The position numbers and the translations under genes were made by a program. Below the pieces are notes generated by a model. It saw nothing but the letters and a program-made list of their open reading frames with translations. It was not told the DNA's origin and ran no database searches. From Bursaphelenchus xylophilus (lineage: Eukaryota; Nematoda; Chromadorea; Rhabditida; Aphelenchoididae): a DNA stretch of 64,000 bases. The DNA lies in assembly GCA_904066235.2 (NCBI GenBank), contig CAJFCV020000004.1, forward strand, positions 5,084,001-5,148,000, read 5' to 3'. Below are positions 24,801-35,799 of this stretch, one piece after another (position 1 is the stretch's first letter; the number at the start of each line of letters is the position of its first letter).

Positions 24801-26539
24801 CTCTGCAGACTTTTTTGATCGGAAATGATACGATTTAGCCGCGAATAACATATCCTTTATGCCGTGGCTCCACATCCTTTTTTGGCATTTTTATGCATAC
24901 TAAAGCTGATATTGCAGTCTGATCTGCATTTCTGAAATCTTGGGGAACTTGTTTTGCAACTTTCCATTGATTTCTGATTCAATTTGCGTCATCGGCTGAA
25001 GAAATTGGAGTCCAAGGTCGATTATCCATCGTTTAGGTCAACACGTATCTTGCTTCTCAAATACGACCTCTTTTCGTTGTTTAGGCGGTCTCTAAGCCGA
25101 GTTACAGTACTCCTTGCACTTGCTGGGCGATCTGCCTCGGATTTTTATTTTTGTCTCGGAGGCGGCATTTGATTTGCATAAGCATTATTTCTGGTATTGC
25201 GAAATCCCAAAAGTCGTTAAATGGCGACAAATATGCGCGGAATGCGAATACCGCGCGCATTCCAACTTGATTACGTGATCGCGTTGCGCGGACTGCGTCA
25301 TTGTCGGGATTAAAAGTGAATTGAATTGGCTGGAAACCTTGAGATTCTTGGAGTGCCAAAACTTTTTTGAGTCGAAAAAATTCGAAAAATGTGTTTTTTG
25401 AAAGGAAGGGGCGGACAAACTTTATAATTGGATCAAAGGCGGCTGACCACTACGAATTCGTTGAATTATTTATTGCAATATATATACAATGGTCACATCG
25501 GTTCGCGATATAATTCTCTACAACCCTGCCTGCATAATTGCTGCATTCCGTCTCTTTTCTTACACTGTTTTCGTTTTAGTTCTTGTCCACTTTTGCACCG
25601 GTTTGATCTTGTTTTTGCGGTTGAAACTATAATAATACTCGGACTTTGCAGCCGTTATTTTTAGCCGTTTACACGCCCGTATATAGAGATTAGGGACATT
25701 ATTATCATTAATTCCCGATGCACTTTCCTTGAGTGTATTGTTAACGGTATTTGTCCATAATGCCCTGTGGGCAATGGAAATGATGGCGTTGCTGGAGCTT
25801 AATTAAACTTTTGGAACAAGAGAGTAGATAGGGTCCGGATTAGTGATAAGACAGTCTAATGTTCTGGAAGTTGAGCCCAATCCGCTGGCCTCGCAGTGCT
25901 CCAAATTTATGGAATCTTCTTCGTTCTGGATCCGTTAGTCTTTGATGAGAAACTCCATCTTCCTGATTCTCGTTGTGCATATATATGTCATCGTTTCCCC
26001 CATTTCCTCTTCTTTCTGGCCCCAACCATCAGCCGAGCCGATCGTTTAGTCTCATTCGCCGACCGTCCGTGATGGGCATACTAATCCGCCGGATTCCCGA
26101 AAACAAGTGCCGATGGCATACCAATGAACCCTGTGTCATGGTGTTTCGGTCATTTCCCATTCCACAAAAAACATAACTTCTATGACGTTTCAAACAAAAT
26201 AAACGCCTCCGGGGCCGCACCATTCTTCATCAGAATTAGATGAGGAATTGTGTCTGCGGGCGACAACAACGCCGCAAGTCCGAATTCGGGATTCTGATGC
26301 ATAAATTAGCCTTCTTTATTACGGTAATCAATAGATTGAGGGGAGGGTAAGAGGTTTACGACGTCAACGCGAATGCAGCAACCCGTTTCATATTAGAGTA
26401 GGTTCTTTGCAAGAGAGCTGAGAGAGATAAGTACAGTAGTTCCTTCCGAACGTGTAATAGTTAGTTGGGGACAGACAAAGGAACACCTTATTAGGATCGA
26501 CACCGAACGCAAATTTAAAATGCGCGGAGACAAACGTAC
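21803..26539. other. Gene-poor region, 4.7 kb
   Basis: No assembled gene. One exon-like island on the plus strand near 22100-22150 (after CAAACCCCAG, ending AACAG/gtactt) encodes QSIDQLVQLMRGSTFQESLN and looks protein-like. A minus-strand tail near 25840-26000 encodes the basic stretch RRRFHKFGALRGQRIG before a stop. An octamer ATTTGCAT is at 25172-25179. The rest is unassigned AT-rich DNA with scattered GC-rich islands, probably regulatory. Confidence 0.4.
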
Positions 26540-26704
26540 TTTTAGACCTGAATGGAGTCGGAAGTCGAATTCACTGTTAACTAATGAGACCACAACACGC
26601 GGAATATTAGAGTTACCATACTTGGGAAAGGCTTGGCGAATACATATGACACAAGCACAAGTTCCGAGTAGCATTAACCATGGTGCGTTGAAAGGACGGA
26701 CCAT
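26540..26704 (-). other. Candidate 5' exon of a secreted protein (signal peptide)
   Basis: An ATG at 26704 opens 55 codons ending at a good donor (GGTCTAAAA/GTACGT). The N-terminus MVRPFNAPWLMLLGTCACVI has a plausible signal peptide, followed by CIRQAFPKYGNSNIPRVVVS. The next exon was not identified with confidence; the basic tail at 25840-26000 is a possible but unproven partner. It could encode a neuropeptide-like precursor. Confidence 0.3.
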
Positions 26705-27320
26705 TTTGATGTGATCTTTTTGTTCATTTCCTCTTGCAAGTGCAAGCAATGTCGATCTATTATTTCTCAAGACAAAGATGACTCAGTCATCATGTGCACT
26801 GCTCCCAAATAATACTGTACTTTTGCTTTCCCGCCCCAGATTACATATTTCAACTCTTAATTAACGAATTTAATGACGACCATTATAAGCTCTAGAGGCG
26901 ACAAACCTGACTACAGGAGGTTCCCGACCATATGGCTCTTATTTATGTGACCCTTTTATGTTACAGCGTATTTTCTGCAAGGTTCAATCGTTCACCAGAG
27001 CGAGGGCGTAGTAAAGAGTCCAAGAGAAACACAGTTTCCGCCGATGATTCGGCGATTTCACAACCCCCGTTCCGACCTCCACTGTTCGTCAAATGGCTTC
27101 GCCCACTTGCGAGACTCCAAATCCCAGAGATCAATGTTTATTTACCCAACCAGATTCACATTGTTTCCATAAATAGAGTCACGTTTTTGGTGATGGGCAC
27201 GTTTCTTTAATTCAGGTTTCTGACAGTATTACAACTTGTTCTATCTATTTTTCTCATCAAATCATGTAGACCGCAATCTCGTTGAAGAATTCCCACTCTT
27301 CTTTTGTGTCCTATATATAG
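26705..27320. other. Spacer with another signal-peptide-like open frame
   Basis: On the plus strand ATG 26932 opens a 92-codon frame beginning MALIYVTLLCYSVFSARFNR, which resembles a signal peptide, and ends at 27210. No domain is recognised and the intron structure is unclear. Confidence 0.3.
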
Positions 27321-27591
27321 ATGTTTGATCTTCCTGTTTCTTTTGACTTCCTTCTCCTTCTTGACCCCTGATCGAAGTGTTGATGCCTCACTGTCATTTC
27401 CGGTCAATCCGGTGGCACTTCATCATTCGGGTTGGACCAAAAACCGCAAAAACGTCGAAATGAGTTTAATTCCACTTGAAGAGCGCCCTCCTCAAATAGC
27501 ACGTCGAACGGCTCTAAATTGCGGGTCGATGGGACGGCACATGTCATGCTTAGGGGTCATTCCGGGGGCTGTGTTTTTGGGCGAGGGTTGA
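27321..27591 (+). other. Candidate exon of a small secreted peptide gene
   Basis: After TATATATAG the frame TGT TTG ATC... encodes a hydrophobic leader (CLIFLFLLTSFSFLTPDRSV). A hydrophilic region follows (SGWTKNRKNVEMSLIPLEER) and then a C-terminal LNCGSMGRHMSCLGVIPGAV with two cysteines eight residues apart, to a TGA at 27589-27591. Codon use is coding-like and GC-richer than the surroundings. No in-frame ATG occurs, so an upstream exon is needed. The two-Cys C-terminus would suit a cyclic neuropeptide, but I do not recognise it. Confidence 0.4.
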
Positions 27592-28517
27592 CGAAATCTC
27601 GGAGCGCGGAGTGTTCGCTAGCGATGACGCAAACGCGGACCCCACCTCGAGCAAGTATCCCGGGGATATCTCGGTGTTCCGTGAACGGTGGCTAGTTCCT
27701 TGACCCCATTGTCGACGCGCTCGTTGCGTGGGTCGAGTGCACTTGAAGGTTGCAAAAAATAAAAAGCTAATTAGTGCTTATTTTTGGTAGTCCGCGTTTA
27801 CAGTATGTGGTGCGGCTAAACACGGTCTGGAAATGGGCGGGCGGCCCCTGTTTGAGGAGATCGGGGCGGGGCGTGACGGCGAACGAGGCGAGCATTCCAT
27901 TACACGGGGCGAAGGAAACATTCGGTCTGTTACTATAGCCCTGCAGCCCGTCATTTGCATAAACATTTACTCATTCTGTTGTTGTTTTGGGAGCGGTTCG
28001 GGAATTTTAAATTTCGATCACCGTCCTCAATGGAACACCTGATCTCCGGCCGCATTCTGAAGTCGGAATGGGAAAAGCGGAAACGACCTGTTGTTATATT
28101 TACGCTTGTTTACGTTTTTTTACCAGTTTCCCTTGATGTCAGATTCTTTTATTTTAAATTTACGACAATTCTTTCATTTGCTTCCTTCTTACTGTACTAT
28201 GTTTACGTTGAACTTACTGTTTATATCTTAATCAAATCCCGATGCAAACCTCGTGTTCTTTCCGCGTCGCTGTCCTTAGGGAGCAGCTCTTAGACCCTTT
28301 GGTATTCCCCGGTGGAATGTTTTGGAATCTGTAACCTTTCCCGCCCTTAAATATCATATCGCTAATCCCACCACCTTAGATTTGCATTTCCGAATGAGAC
28401 TATTGCCGTTTCGAGTGTTGTTTATCAGCGGTTTAACATTAACTATTATCATCGTATTTCCGATAATAAGCGAATCTATTCAGCCAAAAATCGAACTGGT
28501 GTCCCCTCAGGTGAACA
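27592..28517. promoter_or_regulatory. GC-rich upstream region of the CHH/ITP-like gene
   Basis: Contains GC-box-like GGGGCGGGGC near 27860 and octamers ATTTGCAT at 27953-27960 and 28380-28387, the POU-factor consensus. An upstream ATG at 28394 opens a short frame beginning MRLLPFRVLFISG that is out of frame with the hormone. A CCCCTCAG acceptor lies 7 bp before the hormone ATG. Confidence 0.45.
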
Positions 28518-29359
28518 ATGCAGTTATTGGGCGAATTAAGCGCAATACCCCGTTCTCTACTCGTACTCCTATTAACAGTACTATTAGTGACAGGATCAGT
28601 GATGGACGATGGCTTGGACGTTTTGAATAACAAACCCACAGAAACAATAGAAAACGCAAGCAAAAATACTGGATGTAACATATACGCGAACGAAGGGTTG
28701 CATGTGGTGCTAGACCGGATTTGCACGTTATGCCATGAGATGTACAGCGACACTAATCCCAACATGAGGTCACAGTGCCGGTAAGTAAAACAACATAAGT
28801 GGTTGTTTTATGACGTTTCTCTTCTAATTCATGATACTGTAACAAGAAAGTGAGACTATAGTTTTTGTAACTTTATTTTTGGCCAAGATAATGCGATTAG
28901 AACGTCACTATACGCGCGTTTGTAGATGGATCTAATTCAGAATTATGGGAATAATGCGGTTATAATGGGTGAACTCCACTGTTTTGACATCGCAATATCA
29001 CCTGCTTTATTTGATTATGCTTACCAAGCAATCGAATGTGGGCTGAATATGCATGCGAAATGGGGGTATGATGTTTACCGAGGTATATTAGGAGCGCATA
29101 CGTATAATATAACGAGGAATTAGATGTAGAGAAAACGATTCATGCTCGATTTAAGGCCGCATAAGTTCAATTTTAAATAATTCATAGCCTCAAACTGTTT
29201 ACAATATCATTAACTCACGTTGCTTATATCGGTTTGCGAATAACGTCTTTGTCTTTCAGAACAAATTGCTTTCGAAATGAACAGTTCAAGAAGTGCTTAC
29301 TGGTGTTCAGGCCAGCACGATCATTACATCGGCGAGATGTGCTCAGGCAAAACTGGTAA
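28518..29359 (+). CDS. CHH/ITP-family neurohormone precursor
   Basis: Secreted neuropeptide of the crustacean hyperglycaemic hormone / ion transport peptide superfamily. Exons 28518-28780 and 29260-29359 join in phase 2; 120 codons plus stop. The N-terminus MQLLGELSAIPRSLLVLLL and following VTGS form a signal peptide. The hormone core has the six family cysteines: GCNIYANEGLHVVLDRIC, CTLC, SQC, CRTNC, then CFRNEQFKKC. Spacings are 15, 2, 14, 3 and 8 residues; the family norm, as I recall it, is 15, 2, 12, 3, 8. The NCFRN step is diagnostic. The tail (LVFRPARSLHRRDVLRQNW) is not amidated. C. elegans has two genes of this type (from memory, ZC168.2 and C05E11.6). It is isolated in a gene-poor region rich in conserved-looking sites, as expected for a cell-specific hormone gene. 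Confidence 0.9.
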
Positions 29360-30116
29360 CGACCAATCTAATAGTCAGCGACTAAACGGGTGCTTGTTAC
29401 TTTCTTGTTATTAGTCTCCTTTTTTGTATATTTTGATTAGTCGATTAGCTGCAGATCCCTTCGTATTGCGTTGACCTCGATCTTTTCTGATCTCTCCCCT
29501 TTTTCGATTGTCTTGTACATCATATATGGTCATGATGTACATGCTGTCCATCCATCGATGGCATGGTACTTTTAATTTATTACTTTATAGTTCTCTGATC
29601 TTTATTGCATAGCCTTCTCTGCACTCCTTATATCTTGTACATGGCATTGGAGGTCTCGTCGTACCGCTCACTTCACTCTTCCCATTGATTACACATCAGC
29701 AGAAAACCCAGTGGATACTGATTATTTATTGAAATTATATATAAAGTTATTAATATTATCGTGTTACTTATTGTATGTTTGTTTTAGGAATGTATAAATA
29801 CACAGCTAGGTGGCTAATTTGTTTAATGCTATGAATCAGGCGAGTGGTGCAAGCAGAGGGGTCATAAATTAGATGGATCGTTTCCGGAACCTGAGGACAG
29901 ATGACGCAGCAAAACTTGTATGTGGCGTAATTACTACGTAAAATTATGGTAAAATCTTTGCGAATCCTCAAAATAGCCTTTACAACACACAATATTATTG
30001 TATTACATTTTTTGTAACTATGTTGCCTGAGGGGATATTTACTCCAGAAACTAGTTCCTTCCACATGAGCTCCCAAAAATAACCTTATAATAGATGTAAA
30101 TTCGACGTTCACAGGC
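29360..30116. other. 3' UTR of the hormone gene and intergenic DNA
   Basis: AT-rich. Two TGTACAT motifs (near 29514 and 29535) resemble PUF-protein sites in the presumed 3' UTR. TGCCTGAGGGG at 30024 is AP-2-like. No gene is visible. Confidence 0.4.
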
Positions 30117-30324
30117 ATGTATAGCATCGCCTTGCTGATCGGCCTGGTCCTTTATTCAATTTGGAAAACACCTCGCCCCCAGCATTTTGTTTCAAATTTG
30201 GAATGGCCCTTAGTTGGTAATTGAGTTTTTATGAGGATTACCCAAATAAACGAACAACTCAATTAAAGGTTACTTTTTGGGATATTCCTTCGAGGAAACA
30301 TCTGGAAAATGGTCGAAAAAATAG
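30117..30324 (+). CDS. Hypothetical 51-aa membrane-anchored peptide (two exons)
   Basis: Exons 30117-30216 and 30269-30324 join in phase after a GACGTTCACAG acceptor; 51 codons plus stop. It begins MYSIALLIGLVLYSIWKTPRP, a signal-anchor then basic-proline hinge, and continues EWPLVGYFLGYSFEETSGKW to a TAG. The plan resembles the N-terminus of a cytochrome P450 cut short, so it may be a P450 relic or an independent micropeptide. Confidence 0.35.
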
Positions 30325-31270
30325 TAGTCAACACGTTCATCATCCTAAACTAATAATCGGTTACTGAAAAAGGTTCGAAAAACTGAAAGAGGAAGTGGAA
30401 AGAAGCAAGGATACGCAACTTCTAAGGAAATTAAGGCGAGATTTGTCAAACCTCTTATTGTAGGACCTCCCAACCTGCAAAACGCCCATCATTCCATCGG
30501 AAAGAAAACATCCACATCCGTCATTAAATCGCTTTTTATCCAACGATCTCGATCTCTTCTTCCGTGGCATCTCTCTTTCCACAGTAACCCCGTCACAACA
30601 CTCGAACACAAATTCTATTCATAGTCAGACGAGTGCCTATCATCTATAAATCTGCTCCTCCCAAATTCCAAGACTTACAAAACCTTTCTCTCCCTCAAAC
30701 CTGCTTCTTTTTGCCCTCTTTTCGTACTGAAAATACCCCATAAAAAAGTTTTCTGACCGTTTTTCGAAAATTAATTAAGTCATTTCCTTGTACTCTTTTG
30801 GTCGACTTAAAAGTATAGATGGTGTTACGAAAAAAGGAGATGTACTGATGAGCACGTCTATCCATCATTTTGTACAACGAACAGAAACATGACGTCGTGG
30901 GGGACGCCAACCATCCATCAAGGGGCTTTTTTGGGAGGGTCGCGGTCATGTCAGCAAAAAACAACTATTTTGCAACAACATCTATTTATAGGAAAAAGAT
31001 GCCATCAGTTCAAAGAACAGGCACAAAAAAATAACGTCCTCAATCCAAACAAAAAAATGTTTAAATCATTATCCCGAAACACTGTATGTAGTAATATCCA
31101 ATTTAGAATATTAATTTGCGATCTGATTTCGGACATAACACCAGGTTACGCCAGGAAATTTGTTCAACACAAGAATGCAGGAACATATTGGAAATGAAAT
31201 TAGGCCATAAGTGTCCTTACACTTCATAAAAAAGCAATCAAATAAGTTAAAAGAATTACTTTTTATACGG
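30325..31270. other. Intergenic region
   Basis: No supported gene. Open frames on both strands (for example 30889-31197) are low-complexity and lack splice structure. Confidence 0.4.
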
Positions 31271-32884
31271 TTATTGGGTTTCGAAGGCAAAATCATGTAA
31301 ATATTGACGTAGGTCGAAGTAGTCCTCCTTGGTGCCGGTCTTTTTAGTTGCCAATTTTATGAAGTCACTGAAAAAGAGAAGGAAATGACATCACTTACAC
31401 TACAAGATCCACAAATACAGACAACTGCACACAAGTAACCCCGTCGTGCCCTAACAAAACCCACGACTAAAGAGTAGACTATAAACGCCATTGTATCAAG
31501 AATAAGTTTTCTACTTACTTTTTTACTAAATCAACGTAATCGAAGGGAGCGACACATCGGAATTTGGGAAGGATAATATTCTGAATGTCCGAGACCTTTT
31601 CCAAGTGACCTCTGTATACCAACAAGGGAATCTAAAATGCATTAAAGATCAATTTTTGAGAGACCGTCAGCTCACCTGAACATTAACATCGAGATCTCCA
31701 CACTCGGCTAACAATATTCCCTTTAATAAAGAATACAAAATTGACAATCGCTCCAAGGTAAATGGTTTAGGACCTGTTTCGTGAAAATTCTCCCGGACAA
31801 CAGTCCGCTGATGAGCTCGCCTTTTGCCAGTAGCCCGCTGAAATGCGTAATAATAACAGGTTTCGCGGAATGTCAGAGCAAAGAAGGATCAAACGATCTA
31901 AAACAAGGTCCTAACCTCTCCAAAATACCGTTTATCCGTGCTTGGAGGATTGTAACTCGCAAAATATGCAGCTATTAATGTTAATGAAGCTACGTGAGGT
32001 AGCCTGTCGAATATCGGTTGGACTGATAGTCTCGTCCGTGGCTTATTATCCAGTATTCTCTTTACAATTCCATTCCATTGATCCGTCTTTCCCACAATTG
32101 AAATTAGGTTCTCGTGTTGTGCCCTCTCCAGAATTTTTACAACCTAAACATAATACAAAGCAGTTTTTTACTCACATATTTGCCGATTATGAAGGGATCC
32201 TGGTTTTTGGGTAATAAATTTATCACATATCGTAGTAATTTAGACTCCACCTTCAGATTTTTTTGAATAGCAGCTTCCATACACAATGCCTCAACATCAC
32301 CTAAGCGCATATGACAGAAGGAGTCACACTTACTTTGAGAAAATCGCTCGAACTTGTAACTAATTGTAGAATGATGAAGAAGTTCATCAAAAGAATCAGC
32401 CACCAACATCCACGGGAGAGTACTTACAGATATCACTTTGATCTTATCCCTCCTCTAATTACATAAAAGAAAAACTTTACTCCACATACCTCCTTGAAAG
32501 AAAAGAAGAGCTCCTTTATAAAACTAAACTTCAATTGACTCATTTCTTCGGCATTATTCATAATGAAGATCAGTTTCTTTTCTGGGTTTTCACCGAAATA
32601 TAAATCCAGCACTTCTTCCAAAACACGTACGGATGAGACTGGAAAGTCTAAGGCTCTCCCAATCTCTTGAAGGACCTCCTTGTCATTACCCATGAACAAA
32701 CAAAGATTAAGCCTTAACAGTACCTAGCACAATATAAATACAAATGAGATATACTTACCACATCGTCTGTGACAAAAGGTTTCATCTCGCTATTCAGCTT
32801 TTCTAGATGAAGCTTCTGAGCTTGGACATGAAGGTGGAAACAAATCCCGGACTTATCACGAAGAAACCGTTTTATAGTAGACAT
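31271..32884 (-). CDS. Origin recognition complex subunit 5 (ORC5), divergent
   Basis: AAA+-related subunit of the origin recognition complex that marks replication origins. Exons (minus): 32884-32759, 32723-32490, 32454-32176, 32143-31916, 31837-31676, 31631-31519, 31367-31271; 412 codons plus stop. Identity rests on the C-terminal half: LTLIAAYFASYNPPSTDKRY (the conserved ORC5 LIAAYLASYNP block), a lysine/arginine linker (ATGKRRAHQR), GPKPFTLERLSILYSLL, and the final DFIKLATK...YLHDF. KKLIFIMNNAEEM is the Walker-B-like strand without the usual acidic pair. No P-loop GxxGxGKT is present: the protein starts just before where it would end. Either an upstream exon was missed or this nematode ORC5 has lost ATP binding. 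It is divergent from the BTB gene. Confidence 0.88.
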
Positions 32885-33213
32885 TGAAGTAATATAATTA
32901 ATGGGTTAGAAAAACGCTGACGCGAGATATCAGCTATATGAAGGTTCAGAGATGAAAGTGTATGTGGTCCAGAATCTTGTCTTATCCTTTTCGAAGAATA
33001 TTTTTCCGCCAAATTTTTTTCGCAAAAAAAAAACATTCTGCAAGTGGCAGAGATCTGGGCGCACCCTGCCCGGAGCTCGGACTTGTCTTTGTGTGTTAAC
33101 TCTTCCTCCGACGGGACAACTCTTGCAGACAATAAACTTTTTGGTTCTGTAAAACAATATTGAGTGTTGCTTAATCTGGGGATTAATGACCCAGATAAAC
33201 GGGTGTTATTGAA
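32885..33213. promoter_or_regulatory. Bidirectional promoter region, ORC5 / BTB-PHR gene
   Basis: 329 bp between two divergent start codons. It includes a purine-rich/T-run block around 33000-33030 and no other gene. Confidence 0.5.
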
Positions 33214-35799
33214 ATGGACGAGGCGGCAAATAAGACAGTAAAGTCTCCAGAAAAGTAGGTGATGTCATGCACAAGGTTGTTCACCTTTAGACCGACGGGT
33301 GCATCCAAACCAATCATTCCGGACAACCTTAGGCGGCGAAATAGTGTGGTAAGGGTTTGTTTTTTATGTTTAAAGTGCTTTAGAATGAGAGGGGAACCGG
33401 GAACGTGAAGAAAAACACAAACCCCATCAAAGACGATGAGTAAGTCAATGTAAATTATTGAACTGTAATCTTCGAATGTTTAGTGATACCGAGAGAAGAA
33501 AGTCATGGCAAGATCCAAGCAACCCGCATTTCCGTAAGTGCATATGTTATGTTACTACTATGTGTCTAGAGTTAAACGGCCATTATTTGGCTGATCTTTC
33601 TGATCGAGTAGCCCGGATGTACGATAATCCCTTATATGCCGACGTAGCGTTCCTGGTTGGAGAAAAAGAAGAGGTAATCAACACTGTCTTTATATTTACT
33701 CCATATTTAGAGACATACAGCGCACAAACTTATCTTATCCCTAAGTTCTGAAGTCTTTGGAACCATGCTATACAACGACAAGTTTGACCAAAACATTGTG
33801 AATGGGTGTCAAGAGATCAAAGTCCCCGATATTGATTCCGAAACCTTCAAAAAGGTTATTCAATTCATGTACACCGACACAATTCAGTTGGATCTGGACT
33901 CCGTGATTAATGTCTTATATTGTGGTAAGTGTTTCAAATAATAAAATTTATTCTTGACTTTAGCCCGAAAATATGCTATTCTGAACCTGGAGCGGAGATG
34001 TTCGGACTTTCTTGAGCAACATTTGACAGTAGAGAATGCGTTTATTATTCTCGGCCAAGCTAAATTGTACGACCAAACTCATCTGGCTAGGGTTTGTTTT
34101 GATCTGATAGACAAGGAGACGATCGAAGTTCTAAAAACCGACGGGTTTTTGGAAGTGGGGAAAGAAGTCTTGAACGATGTCTTCAGGAGAGACACTTTGA
34201 GGATTATGGAGCCAGACCTTTTTGATTTAGTGATCAGATGGGCGGAGGCTGAATGTGGAAGAAAGAAGTTGAAGCCGATTGGAGAAAATATGAGGAAAGT
34301 TCTTGGGGAGACATTGTATACTATCAGGTTTCCACTGATGACTTTAGAAGAGTTCTCTGGATTAATGAGTAGGTCGTTATTGTTGTAGTATAAATTTAAA
34401 TTTAGCCAAGTATCGTGGATTTTTAACCGACCGTGAAGCTCTTGACGTCTTCTTACACCACCATCTAGAAGAAAAGCCTTCAATCCCCTTCCCATCCAGA
34501 AGTCGTTATCGAGTTTTGGGCAAAGAATTGGTGATTACAAGGTTTCAAAGGATCGAAAGTCGCTGGGGGTACAGTGGAAGCGCCGATAGAATCAAGTAAG
34601 TGGTTTGTTAAGCATAAATAGGTTTGTGTGCATTGATTTAAGTTGTTTTAGTGGGAGTAGAGGTTACACACAATTCAAAAAAATTTAGGTGGGGATAAAC
34701 CAGATACGGAATGCGCGGTTGTATTTGCTAATGTTAGTCGTAAAAAACAGTAATTATGATAATGTCGAAATTACTTTACTTTGTTTAGATTCACAGTTGA
34801 TGTTCCCATTTTTATCACAGCCTTAGGGCTTTATGGATCGATGCATGGACCGTACCAATATGCAGTGAAATTGGAGGTAGGATATATTTAAAATAATTTG
34901 TTATTTTAGATAACCGATTTCTCATCGAATAAAGGGATCGCGATAAATGATACAACCTTCCAATGTGATGGAAGTGCAGGAATATTTAGAGTACCCTTCA
35001 AAGAACCGGTGGAAATATTGGCCAATGTTACTTATGAGATTTCAGCGACGATAAAAGTAAGTTTTGATAAGTCGGAGAGGAAAATGGTTTTTAAGATAAT
35101 TGTTGACATTGTGATTGTAATTCGGAAGTGATTATTAGGTTCATAAGTATGGCCGTGCCGTTTTTACGGCTTTTAAATTCAAGCAAAGCAAAAAAGTTTA
35201 CATTAAAGAGTAAAACTTCCTTCCCGATGATGTTTCGTATGTTCTCAAGTCCTTTCTTTCTGGGTTTTTCTCATTTGATGCAAACTGAGTAAAGCTTCTT
35301 TTTGGTTGAGCTTGCTGGGTAACTTTTCTTGCGTCATCGTTTTTATTCAACAATCTACATCTTGAATTTTTTAGATGGGTTTGAAAATTACCAGTTTTGA
35401 AACGTTGAAACCATTCCCGACGGATTGTTTCTCATAAAGCACGGCCACCCTTAAGCCTTATTAAGCCTTATCATACGAAACGTAACTCAATGGATTTAGT
35501 TTCCAACGTTCTTTCAGGTTATCTGAACAGACACGCCAAATTTTGTAATTGCAAAAAATGAACAATATGAAGTCTTAAGGCGCGGTCATACTCCTAAACC
35601 TAAATAAATATATGGTTAATGGGTTGGATTTCAGGGTCCTGATTCCCATTACGGTGCGAAGGGTCTTCGAAGAATCTCCCGTCACTCCTCACAAGGGACG
35701 ATCACTTTTCAATTCAGCTATGCTCATGGGACCAATAATGGGACCTCAGTGGATGATGGACAGATCCCAGAGATCATATTTTGTCTTAAAGAAGGATAA
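33214..35799 (+). CDS. BTB-BACK-PHR protein (BTBD1/2/3/6 family), Cullin-3 adaptor
   Basis: Substrate adaptor of a Cullin-3 ubiquitin ligase. Exons: 33214-33254, 33291-33348, 33384-33439, 33484-33533, 33570-33673, 33711-33924, 33964-34368, 34406-34595, 34789-34876, 34910-35056, 35635-35799; 505 codons plus stop. After a basic low-complexity N-terminus (about residues 1-70), the BTB domain runs from about 75 to 190 (YADVAFLVGE, HKLILSLSSEVFGTML, FKKVIQFMYTDTI). A BACK domain follows (ILGQAKLYDQ... to ETLYTIRFPLM), then the PHR domain (FTVDVPIFITALGLYGSMHG; LKGPDSHYG-like GPDSHYGAKGLRR; NNGTSVDDGQIPEIIF). The last intron (578 bp) is long for this window but shows no repeat structure. Confidence 0.94.

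Noticed and set aside
30889..31197. 102-codon plus-strand frame
   Set aside because: Low-complexity, no ATG context or splice signals, and not similar to any family I know.
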